Assembly: GCA_032191485.1 (NCBI GenBank)
Contig: JAVDOI010000010.1
Location: 21,690,661 to 21,754,660, forward strand
Source of the DNA: Leptoclinus maculatus
Lineage: Eukaryota; Chordata; Actinopteri; Perciformes; Stichaeidae
Reading direction: 5' to 3'
Length of the DNA stretch: 64,000 nt
Numbering within the stretch: position 1 is the first letter of the stretch; each line of letters starts with the position of its first letter. The notes beneath the pieces are model-generated. The model searched no databases and was not told the origin of the DNA. It worked only from the letters and a program-made list of their open reading frames with translations. Positions 51,100 through 60,490 of this stretch are shown here, piece by piece. The position numbers and the translations under genes were made by a program.

Positions 51100-51345
51100 G
51101 TGGCCAATTAAAAAGCAGAGACAGCGGGCCCCCGCTGGCGCGAGTGATTGGACGAGCCCCGGCCTGCTCCCAGCACCTCGTTGCGAGTCGGAGGCTCGTC
51201 CGTCTCCTTTGATCCCCACCGACTTGCCCGTGTCCAATAAATCATTTTCCCAGCGAGCGGGGGCCTCTTTGACCGAGGCAATCAAGAAATTCCACTTTAT
51301 CTGCCGCCGATATCAAAGCCAGCTTTGCCGTTAAACATTAAACGG
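51100..51345. promoter_or_regulatory. CCAAT-rich, GC-rich regulatory-like block
   Basis: Immediately after the CT tract come 'ggccaattaaaaagcagaga', 'gagtgattggacgagc' (reverse CCAAT), 'gtgtccaataaatcatttt' and 'gaggcaatcaagaaattcc' within locally GC-rich sequence. CCAAT boxes in both orientations plus a CT tract would suit a promoter or strong enhancer. No TATA box, start codon with exon context or splice donor follows that I can support, so transcription from here is not established. Confidence 0.35.
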
Positions 51346-51403
51346 TGATTTTGAGATGACCCCGGGATAGGGCCGGGCCGTTTGGTGAGCAGATGTGATT
51401 CAT

Positions 51404-51437
51404 TGTGTGTGTGTGTGAGAGAGACACACACACACAG
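51404..51437. repeat. TG - GAGAGA - AC tract forming an inverted repeat
   Basis: A TG array, a short GAGAGAG centre and an AC array follow one another. The two arms are complementary and can fold into a hairpin of roughly 12-14 bp. Confidence 0.85.
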
Positions 51438-51859
51438 GACAGTGCAATCACACAGAGGGAAACACATCCAGCCACACCTGCTCCACTGAGATTAGTTGTC
51501 ATTTTACAGCATCTTAAGGGAATGCTAGATTACACCCCTCCCAACACGTAGAGAGCAATGCTGGAAGTATCCACAACAGTAAAGTGTCTTTAGATCCAAC
51601 AGAGGGAGCAGCTGGCCCAGGAAGAGCACCCCCGCTCCTGTCGTGTCCTCCTCGAGGCCTCGGTCACTTCACCTTCCTCTTGAGGGGACCAAGGAAGGAG
51701 ATGACAGTCATGGTGGATTCCTGGTAATAACTGGCATGTGATAGATACGAGGGTGTTCCAACATGTCATTCTTGATATTTGGTAGAGAAGATGTAGTAGC
51801 ATTTGTATTCTTAACCAAACTATGAACCAAAGGCATGCTAGCCATGTATATACATTGGG

Positions 51860-52000
51860 TGTTGGGGGAGGGGACTTATGCTCATTTTCAAGTTCATCCT
51901 TATGTTTTGGGTTTCTATTACATGTAAAACATGTTTACATGCTTTAATGTTCAGAAAACACATTATTTTTCCTCAGACTGTCTTAATATACCTGTATTCA
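51860..52000. repeat. teleost interspersed repeat fragment
   Basis: 'ttatgctcattttcaagttc', 'atgtttacatgctttaatgt' and 'tcagaaaacacattattttt' followed by 'cctcagactgtct' and 'atatacctgtattca' match the order of a common fish noncoding repeat I recognise. The class is unknown, and the borders are only approximate. Confidence 0.5.
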
Positions 52001-52009
52001 GCATCTTTT

Positions 52010-53185
52010 GAGAAATGTAACTCTTAAAATAAAGTACTTCATTTTGGAAGAATTATTATTATCCTGCAGCTTTAAATTCAGTTTATTCAGGTGTAAAGTG
52101 ACGCCACCCAAAACCCACAATATTATATTCTTATCTTCTAATAAGAGACATGTGTGTGTATGGACTTTATCTGTGGTTATTAAACCACTTGTTTCAGCTC
52201 TATTCCTCTCTGTTAACATCATTGTTGGACAGTGAATTAACCTGTTAGGATTCTGATCATACTGGCCTCTTAGATTTATTTATTTATATTTATGTGAGCA
52301 GGTACGTTTTGCTTAAAGAAGTTGTTCTTTGTCACGTAGTGGTGCTTCCCATCACTTTTAATAATTGCCACATTCTCTGAACATATGAGACATTCTGGTC
52401 CATTCTTAGTTAAAGACTCTGGCCTCTCTGGTCTCTTTGACTACTTTTCTCTTTTTCAGGCATGAAAAGACGTCTCTGACTCACGTCCTCACCGACTACT
52501 CTGAGACATTCTGTGTGTCTTGTTCTTGAGGCGATGGGGACTGCTGTTTGTGTCCAATGACGGATTGTCTCGTAATCCGCCCATGTAAAGAGCACAATCT
52601 GCTCTGATTGGCTTGCGAGAAAACTGAGCATGACCTACATGTATTTTCTCCTGTTTGAATGTTTTTGTATCTGGTGAAACATGTCCTCATTATCATTTGA
52701 GTCCAGGTTGTTGTCTTCAAATTCCGTGTGTTGTGTGACTATTCCAGAAATCCAGAGACACTCAGTTTACTATCATATCTGGCAAAGAGAGGCAACAAAT
52801 GCTCACATTTGAGATGGTGGACCAGTCAATGCTATGCAACTGTACAGGAAAACGGAAAAGTGAATTTCAATTCATTTCATGTGACCTTTTCTTTTTACAT
52901 GCAGACAGAAAAACATTGGGAGAGAAGATTATGATATTCAATGAAGGTCCCAACCACAATGGAGTAGGGATGTAGGTGTCTCAAAACAGGACGCCTGATT
53001 ACCATAACTCGATATAACTTATGAAGCTGCTCATTATGTTTTGTACTAGGAATGCCATATACAGATTGTTAGCTTTAAGGTTGCTTTTTCTTTTCCTATG
53101 AATAGATGCCACAAAGAGAGGACTGTTATAAAACCTTCATGAAGAAAAACGTCTTTAACAGCAGCTCCAGTCACCAGTGACCCAG
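52010..53185. other. unassigned noncoding stretch
   Basis: AT-rich at first, then ordinary composition. Overlapping short frames on both strands, none recognisable. Confidence 0.3.
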
Positions 53186-53189
53186 CTTT

Positions 53190-53890
53190 TAATGAGTCTT
53201 GGCTGGAATGAAAACTGACCTCCAGGCACCTGTGAAGGCCTCCTTCTTCAGCTTGATGGCTTCCCTCACCTCCGGTGTCCACCACCGGGTTCTCGGGTTT
53301 CTGCCACGACAGGCACCGATGGCCTTCCGGCCACAGCTCCTAGCGGCCGCGTCCACACTAGAGGCTTTGAACATGGTCCATTCGGATTCCATGTCCCCAA
53401 CCTCCCTCGGGATGTGTGACAAGTTCTTCCGGAGGCGGGAGTTAAAGACCTCCCGGACAGGATCCTCCGCCAGACGTTCCCAGTTCACCCTCCCTATACG
53501 TTTGGGCTTGCCGGGTCTTTCCAGCCGGTTCCCCCGCCATCTGATCCAACTCACCACCAGGTGGTGATCAGTTGACAGCTCTGCTCCTCTCTTCACCCGA
53601 GTGTCCAAGACATACGGCCGCAGATCAGACGATGCGATTACAAAGTCGATCATAGATCTCCGGCCTAAGGTGTTCTGGTACCATGTACACGTATGAGCCA
53701 CCTTATGTTCGAACATGGTGTTCGTTATGGCCAAACCGTGGCTAGCGCAGAAGTCCAATAACGAGACACCACTCGGGTTCAGATCGGGCAAGCCGTTCCT
53801 CCCAATCACCCCCCCGCCAGGTTTCTCCATCATTGCCCACGTGAGCGTTGACGTCCCCCAGGAGAACTGTGGAGTCGGCAGGCTATGAAT
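53190..53890 (-). mobile_element. Rex3-like LINE, APE endonuclease C-terminal part, frameshifted
   Basis: The minus strand encodes the distal half of an RTE-clade apurinic-type endonuclease and the linker after it. Visible in order are a GDVNAH catalytic motif (about 53860-53840), then VIGRNGLPDLNPSG, HTCTWYQNTLGRRSMIDFVI, AELSTDHHLVVSWIRW (the final DH-containing motif), and a basic linker with RSCGRKAIGACRGRNPRTRW. The first motif lies in a different frame from the rest. The switch occurs at a run of seven Gs (plus-strand C7 at 53809-53815) where six would keep the frame. The 5' part of the endonuclease and the whole RT are missing, so the copy is dead. The 261-codon frame covering it begins in unrelated sequence. 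Confidence 0.9.
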
Positions 53891-54016
53891 GCACATTTGC
53901 ACACAAGCATTTATGAGCCACATTTGCCCCCACCGGTGTTTACAGATGTAAACACATGTACACAACACACACATTCACCCGATTAAACGCGCACCCAAAC
54001 ATGTGAGCTACATCAG

Positions 54017-54035
54017 CCCCCCCCCCCCCCCCCCC
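54017..54035. repeat. C19 homopolymer
   Basis: Nineteen uninterrupted cytosines, the longest homopolymer in the window. Confidence 0.95.
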
Positions 54036-54094
54036 ATGCTTTGATCCCTCCCAGTCAATAGCAGCAAATCCCCCTCACAGCTTTTAATCAGATG

Positions 54095-54260
54095 GCCGAC
54101 TATTGGAGCTTAGCTAATGAATGTTCTGGGATAATATAATCTCAATAATCTCTATGAAGCCTCTAATTGAACCATATGCTAAATGTGATGTATGACTCCC
54201 ATCAGGAGCTGATGTCTCCTTTTATGCGATGCCGTTAGTGACCTTGACTGGCTTAGCGCG
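54095..54260. promoter_or_regulatory. candidate conserved noncoding block
   Basis: Repeat-free AT-rich sequence with 'cttagctaatgaatgttctg', 'tataatctcaataatctc' and 'ctctaattgaaccatatgc'. It may be regulatory; the evidence is motif content only. Confidence 0.25.
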
Positions 54261-54658
54261 TCACTGTCGAGGCGAGGGTCCAATCCTGTTAAAGCTATTC
54301 AGCGGAGCTGGCACGTCGCTGCCGGCTGCAGCATCAGCGGAGGCGCCAAGTTGAAAATGACACGTCAAACTTGGAGCGACTTCCGATACCCAGCATGTAC
54401 AGAGCAGAGATTTCCTCGTGTGGTGGGTCCACCGTGATGTCTTAAACACAGCACATAGTGTGATTAACCTGCATCTGCCGGAGGGCTTTTTTGACCTATT
54501 TATTCTATAATTAGATTTTATTCAATCAACTTCAATGTTACCTTCCAGTAAAATGTTGGAAAATAAAGGAACTTTGTTGACTTTATACAATGGCAAACTT
54601 TTATCCAAAGCAACTTACTTGACTTACAACGCATACATATCAGGGGGCTAAGGACACA

Positions 54659-54695
54659 AGCTGTGTCCCAATTCAGGGTCTGCATCCTTCGGAGG
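54659..54695 (+). repeat. left terminal inverted repeat of the 54.7-kb transposon
   Basis: 37 bases, exact reverse complement of 56308-56344, ending 'catccttcggagg'. The preceding ACA is the likely target duplication. Confidence 0.95.
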
Positions 54696-54893
54696 CTGCA
54701 TTCGTAGACCGGTTGCGTCACAGCGCGGCGACTAGGCTGTCCCAATTCGCATGTTTGTTGAAGACTCCTTCGAATGCAGCCGACGAATGCAGCCTTAAGG
54801 TCCCAGATTCGGAGGACACATCTCATGGATCCTTCGCGGCCCAGCATATCCCAAGATGCATTGCGTGCCGGTGAAGATTTTATTTGAACCAAC

Positions 54894-54945
54894 ATGGCGG
54901 CGATTGATGCGAGAGCTGGAGAAGCAGCAGGATTCACTTTTAAAT
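54894..54945 (+). other. exon-1-like relic inside the transposon
   Basis: An ATG in a good Kozak setting (aacATGGCGGC) opens a 17-codon frame (MAAIDARAGEAAGFTFK) that ends at a consensus donor, aaat|gtaagt. A polypyrimidine-AG acceptor lies at 55379-55380 ('ttcttgttttgtcacag'). Joining these two sites would give an in-frame stop at the junction, so the coding potential is lost or the true acceptor is elsewhere. It could be the 5' exon of the parental transposase gene or a captured promoter-exon. Confidence 0.35.
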
Positions 54946-55710
54946 GTAAGTATTGGGTTCCAACTCACTCGAATGTCACCGATACTAATGTTAAAGCAAA
55001 ATAAGAGATCTTATAACATCACATGTGTGTTAAAGTGATCCGTTAAGTTACGTGACGTTCGTAGCTTACAAGCTAGCTAACGTTAGCCGCTGTGCTATTA
55101 GCGGCAGCTCGGCTGTCTGCATCCGACCGTAGTGAGCCGTGTAAAGTAACTTTTAATAACTTCACTTTCAAACCTCAGAGGTTGATTAATATCGTACTGA
55201 GTTTGTGATGGTTTTACAGATGATTTATACTTCATATCATGTACATAAACGGACCAACGTGAGCTCAGGTAGACAGGTTGTGAACCTGAAATATCACTTT
55301 AAGTCCGGTAACGTTAAGATTAATTACACGAATACACTGAATTTTAGTATTTTGCTGATTCTGTTCTTGTTTTGTCACAGAGAGTCAGGAGCTGAGGGGA
55401 GAACGATGGACAAACATTCAGCAACCGTAGCTTTGAATTAAGACATTAGTCAGTTTGTAATATCTCCATTTGACCATCTTGTACTTACGGTTACAGTTAC
55501 ATTAGCTCTCATCCTGTACAAAGCCTTCACTAATAAGACAACCAGTAGATCCTTCTGATGTGTTAATGTTGCTGTCACAGAGATGAAACTGATTTAAAAA
55601 ATATAAAGTATATGCACATGTTACTGCAAGTTAATAAACACGTTTGCTGACATTTGTTTTGCTGCTGTTAATATTAACTGTCTTGATTGATTTCCTCTGC
55701 CTTAGGATTG

Positions 55711-55711
<1 letters not shown>

Positions 55712-55742
<31 letters not shown>
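55712..55742. repeat. TA microsatellite inside the transposon
   Basis: About 15 TA units. Confidence 0.95.
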
Positions 55743-55747
<5 letters not shown>

Positions 55748-56000
55748 TGTAAATATATATGTATGTGTGAATGAAATAAAATAGTTATTGATAAATAAAT
55801 TGTTTTAATTGCAAGAACTATAACTGAAAATGTGTTATTAACATAGTAACTGATTTAATTAACTGATTATTAATTTAGAAAAACAATATTATGAAAATAA
55901 ACTGAATGAATTTTTTAAAATATGATTAAAAACACTAAACTAAAAACTTCAAAGTATATATACTGAAAATATTTTAGTTTAATTTATTTATGTGTATATA

Positions 56001-56160
56001 TTTATAATCCTTCTGAGCAGGGATTATATACACACACACACTAAATATATATATATATATATATATATACACTATAAATATATATACAGGTATATACACT
56101 ATAAAAAAAAAAAAATATATATATATATATAATCCTATTGAGCAGGGATTCTAGGCGATG
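56001..56160. repeat. TA/CA-rich tandem duplication inside the transposon
   Basis: The phrase 'tataatcc(t/a)(t)(c/t)tgagcaggg' appears at about 56003-56025 and again at about 56128-56150. The copies are 125 bp apart and separated by TA and CA arrays and an A13 run. This looks like an internal tandem duplication followed by array expansion. Confidence 0.75.
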
Positions 56161-56307
56161 GGAGCAGCAAGAGGGGGCGGGGCAAGAACAGCTGTTGACG
56201 CAAACAGGAAGTCCTCTGTAGCGTAGGCCGTCTCATTTCGGAGACCACACGGTCTAGCCTTTGCGGTTTTCAAAGGACGCGGCCCACGTAGACCGTGAAG
56301 GCTGGGT

Positions 56308-56344
56308 CCTCCGAAGGATGCAGACCCTGAATTGGGACACAGCT
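56308..56344 (-). repeat. right terminal inverted repeat of the 54.7-kb transposon
   Basis: 37 bases, exact reverse complement of 54659-54695, followed by ACA, matching the trinucleotide before the left end. Confidence 0.95.
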
Positions 56345-56349
56345 ACAGT

Positions 56350-58000
56350 GTCCAGGTAGTCGTCTGTCATTGCATTCTGACCGTACTGGATTGGAGAAGC
56401 TGGAATTTAGGAAATGTTTGGCTTATTTGATCAATTCAAGTGCATGGGTTTGGTTTCAGACGTGAATTATTAAAGCACTAACTGATCCAGAACTGACATC
56501 CCCAACCGACAATCCCAAAATAAAAGTGCGTGTGAGAAGGTGGCCTTCCTCCCTTTTCACTTGGCCCTGTTCCCAAACTTTTTGTTTTTGTATCTGCGTA
56601 GTTATTTTTAGGGCTGGGTGATTTTGGCTTGATTAAAAAAATAAATTAAAAATAACAGGAAGTGTACTCTGACCAAAGCCAGTTGCCCTAGCAACAGAAC
56701 ATCAAGGAAAAGCATAATTTTTAGGATTATAATAGAATAAATATACTGGCTCTTCCTGTCGGACTACACGCTGCCCCGACAACCAGCACGAGAGGCTAAA
56801 ACCCAGGGTAGGTCTGTGTGGAGTGCTGGAGACGGCCTCATGCATTCTATAGTATCGAACATCTCCTTTGACACAGGAGACGTGTTTCTTTAATAGTCCA
56901 CCTCCTTCCTGTGGCCGAGCTTTGCTCTCTAGTTGTGGAGCTGCTCTGAGCTGCACACGTCTCAAGTATCTGCCTGTATTTCTTCCCTTAACTGCTTTAT
57001 TATTTATAAATATTGATTGAGATCAAAAGTCTCATTCCTAATTGACCCTTTTAAAGATGGCCTGTGCACACACACACACAGGGGAGTACCTCCCAGAATT
57101 TAATTTCACGATGTTCATGCCCCCGGATTGAAAATCAGTGTTGATTTTTTTTGTGTTGTCAAATGTGATGTTGGATTCACACGAGCACCTTCTCAAAAGA
57201 GAACTTGAGTCATTTCAAAGGCACACGTTGGGTTAGTTAGCCAAAGCGAGGGGGCAGAAGGAGAGAGGGGGGGGGTTAGTGTATTAGCCCTCATTTTGAA
57301 TGTTTTCTCATGAATTAAATATGTAATCAGGGATGCAAACCGAGCCAGACTAATTTGGGAGTTTGAACTTGGCTGAAACCAGAGCCAATAAAAACAAATA
57401 CATTTGCATGATTTGAGGCTCGCTTGTTTAGGGAACATATTTATTTCCTTTCACTTGACGTTCAGTAAAATGTCCCGTTTCCCTGTAACAACTGCTGCGT
57501 TGTGTACAAACACATCCTGCTCTTAAATGGCCTGGCTGATCATATTTTGTATTTATTTTTAATTAAGATTCACAAAAAGGCAAACCGATGCTTTCAAAAT
57601 ATAATTTAACACTAATGTATATCCACGCGCTAACATTAAAATGTTACTGTAAAGCTGTACTAGTATGTAAAATAATAACAATGCTGTATTAGGAAGTGTG
57701 GTTGCATACAATGACATTTCCCTTTCCCCCCCAAGAGTTGTTGATCTGTGGGTCCAAAAGGTTCCCTGTCAAATATTCACTCTCCTTTTAGCTCTAACTT
57801 TGGTCTCCACCGACTGCTGAGATAAGTCGGCTCTTTTTGCCACTAGCAACCAGCTAGCTACCGACTTTGTCCATCTGCCGTTTGGTGCTAAACTGGTAGC
57901 ATAGTGGGCATGTAGTGGGTTAATCAGGGCCGCCGCCTGCCTTTGCTGTAAATGGCGTTGATGAGAGTGGTGTGACTAAACTATACAGTGAATGTGCTGT
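56350..58000. other. unassigned noncoding stretch
   Basis: Includes a short CA tract (57065-57080), a G9 run near 57270, and repeat-like 'accagctagctaccgacttt' text near 57850. No gene recognised. Confidence 0.3.
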
Positions 58001-58016
58001 AAGACAATGAGCTCGG

Positions 58017-58150
58017 TTGAGTTACAAAGTTGGGTCATAATTCTACGCGGGTACGTCACTGCAACGGATCCCGTGGGCTTAATGCTGTTCTTTGTATACC
58101 TCTGGACTTTTTACTGCCTCCTGTTGGCCTCTGTGCACTACATAACACCA
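58017..58150 (+). repeat. repeat module shared with 12.4 kb
   Basis: 'gttacaaagttgggtcataa' and 'ttctacgcgggtacgtcact' match the reverse complement of 12383-12432. The following 'ctgcctcctgttggcctctg' and 'tgcactacataacaccaatg' have the style of a dispersed fish repeat. Limits and class are unknown. Confidence 0.45.
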
Positions 58151-58718
58151 ATGAAAGTAGGAGATCTCTTCTATTCAGGTTCCTAACGTATGTAACCACG
58201 ATTGCAGTGAGTGAATGGGCAGGAAGGCCATCATGGCGTCTTCCCAGATGTTCTCCGCAAAGCCGACAGACTGATTCGGCAGCCTGATAGGTTTTTAATG
58301 AGCGCATCCGGCCGTTCCACTTCATCGCACTCTGAGGCGACCCACTCGATCTGAAGGGAATGAGGCCGATGTTCGGCCGTAAAATGTATTCCAGGGGCGA
58401 ACGAGTGTCTTACTGATGGGACCGGGTGAGGCAGTGATCCGTTCCTTCCCATGGTTGGCAAATTCTCTGCCCGCCATGCATGATGTAAAACAGCATGAAT
58501 ATAAAGTAATGCATATGCAGCTATACTCTCACTTCTTCACGTCCATCTCTCTCCACCCCTTTCTCCTCCTTATGGAACTCACTCCCGCACCAAAGAGGAC
58601 TGACTGAATGCTTGCGCAAGCACCGAGCACCTGAATCCTAATAAAGTGGGTCAGGAAAGTATACAATTGGTACGTTTCTGCAGCATAACCTGTTTAAGGC
58701 TTTAGGTAGATTGTGTGT

Positions 58719-58736
58719 GAGAGAGAGAGAGAGAGA
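58719..58736. repeat. GA microsatellite
   Basis: About nine GA units after a short GT run. Confidence 0.9.
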
Positions 58737-58739
58737 ATG

Positions 58740-60300
58740 GGTGGTGGTGGTTAAATCTCCTTCAGTGGCAACAGTAAAAAATCAATGGTGGAAGGGGGTT
58801 TGGATGTCAGAGCCAATGACTGGATGATTTAGTTCAATACGCAGATCAACGCCGCAACTGATAATCATTGCGTTTCTCGCCACTAAATGTCTTTCCCAAT
58901 CATCGTCAGGAAGTGGAGGAGAGGCAGGAGATTAGGTGACAGAGGGAGACTCACAGGCAGTCATCCGACGTCGTAGTGCGTGGATAAGCCATGAATAATG
59001 CACCGCTCGAGTGCTCAGAGAGTTTGGTGTTCCTTAATGTTCCTTCTTCCAGCGTCTGACGGGGACTTGGATGACAAGTTTTCGACCTCAACATCACTTA
59101 TGCATGACTCAAAAGTAACAATGCACTGCATTTTCAACCACAGGAAAACAGTAACCATGGCTGAATGGCATTGTTTGTCTTTTCTGCAGAGAATGTGTTT
59201 GCTGCTTTGCATCGACGGCAGTTTACTCGTTGGGGATGGCTGGGAGAGTTGGGTGGTGTGAAAGAGCAAAACCTTTGCGACAGTTTAATCGAAGGAAAAA
59301 GAAAAAGAAAAGAATAAAGTATCTGTTCCATTTCTGGGAAGTATAGTTAGGCAGACTGCTCTCATGAACTGTTTGCAGAAGTCCAGAATCTAAGCGGGAC
59401 ATTCTAAAACTTAAACCTTCCTGGCAGCTCCACGTTGCAGCTTTCAATGACGAGACTCCAGTTTTTCGACACCGTGTCACAACGAAGAAGACAAAGTGTT
59501 AATTTTGCTAATATTTTGTGCTTGACCTTCCCGAAAACAATTTCCTGGTGGGAAAGACGGACCACTCCCTCAACCGATTGTCCAAAGACAAACTCATTAA
59601 TGAGACAGACATTTTTCGACACAACTCAACAGCTTAGTCCGTAAGAATATTCAGAAGCGGCTTAAAAAGAAATCCTCAGTGGATTAAATAAAAAGGAAAT
59701 CTGTTTTTACATTTTTTTTACACACACACACATCATCACTCTTGTCCACCCCCCCCTGTGTAGATTGAAATGTCAGCTACCTCTACAGTCCGTGTTGGAT
59801 TAATATATGGGAAACAATGGAGTGTTTCCACCGCTCGCTCAGGCCGATCCTCCTCACCCCCCCCCCCCCCTTACTACAGCTGCAGTGGGGATGCATGAGG
59901 CCTCTCCTTAAGAGGGGGCACACACTTTGATGTACAAAGAGAAAGGGAGACGGGGCGGAGAGGAGAGAAAGAGGGAGTTTGCACCGCCTTTCATGTCGTT
60001 CCCTCCCAACTCCTTTGCCTTGAACAAGCCACTGAAGCCAGGGACATCTCCAAGGTTCCACCGCGACAGGATTGTCAGCGCTGCAGATTGGAGCGGCGGT
60101 GGTGTTGATGGTTAGGGCTATTGTTTCATCTTTTTCTTTCTTTTTCTTTTACCCAGAGGCGCTCTTTCTAATGACTCTGATTTTTCTTTATGTTTTCTGT
60201 TTTTGTGGCAAATCTCTTGGATAAGAAGTTCAGAGAGCTCAGCTGCTGGCAGCGCTGATTTATAGGTCAGTGCTATTAGAAAAGACATGTGCATTGACAG
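58740..60300. other. unassigned noncoding stretch
   Basis: Holds a C14 run (59857-59870), an A/G-rich stretch (59290-59320) and TTTC-rich sequence (60130-60150). No gene recognised. Confidence 0.3.
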
Positions 60301-60304
60301 CACA

Positions 60305-60490
60305 GCCACCTTTAATTGGAGTTTATGTCTAGCTTTATCAAAGAACAGGGATGGGCTGCTGCTGAAATCATTACATTAATGAATAGGGTCATCCTCGTGA
60401 AGACGATTGAGAACCATCTGCAATAATGGATTCATTGTTTCAGCCATTTATAAAGCAATAATATCAAACTTTATCTGGTTCCAGTGTCTT
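60305..60490. promoter_or_regulatory. candidate enhancer-like block
   Basis: Repeat-free with a dense series of homeodomain/POU-type cores: 'ctttaattggag', 'cattacattaatgaataggg', 'gcaataatggattcattg' and 'gccatttataaagcaataat'. It also has a 'aaccatctgc' E-box (CATCTG). This is the densest such cluster I see in the window. Function is inferred from motifs only. Confidence 0.35.

Larger units (their letters stand above)
54659..56344. mobile_element. 1,686-bp DNA transposon with perfect 37-bp TIRs
   Basis: The ends are exact inverted repeats (54659-54695 and 56308-56344), each starting AGCTGTGTCCCAATTCAGGG. The flanking trinucleotide ACA occurs on both sides (54656-54658 and 56345-56347), a probable 3-bp target duplication. 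A subterminal echo, 'ctgtcccaattcg' (54738-54750), and palindromic 'gaatgcagcc' motifs follow the left end. The interior has a candidate first exon, a later splice-acceptor-like site at 55379-55380, then AT-rich sequence with TA arrays. No transposase of useful length is present, so it is nonautonomous. A 3-bp duplication and the terminal style suggest PIF/Harbinger, which is inference. The perfect TIRs suggest a relatively recent insertion. Confidence 0.85.

Noticed and set aside
50872..51334. 137- and 139-codon frames on opposite strands over the CT tract
   Set aside because: Mirror frames across a microsatellite and GC-rich sequence. No domain and no splice evidence.
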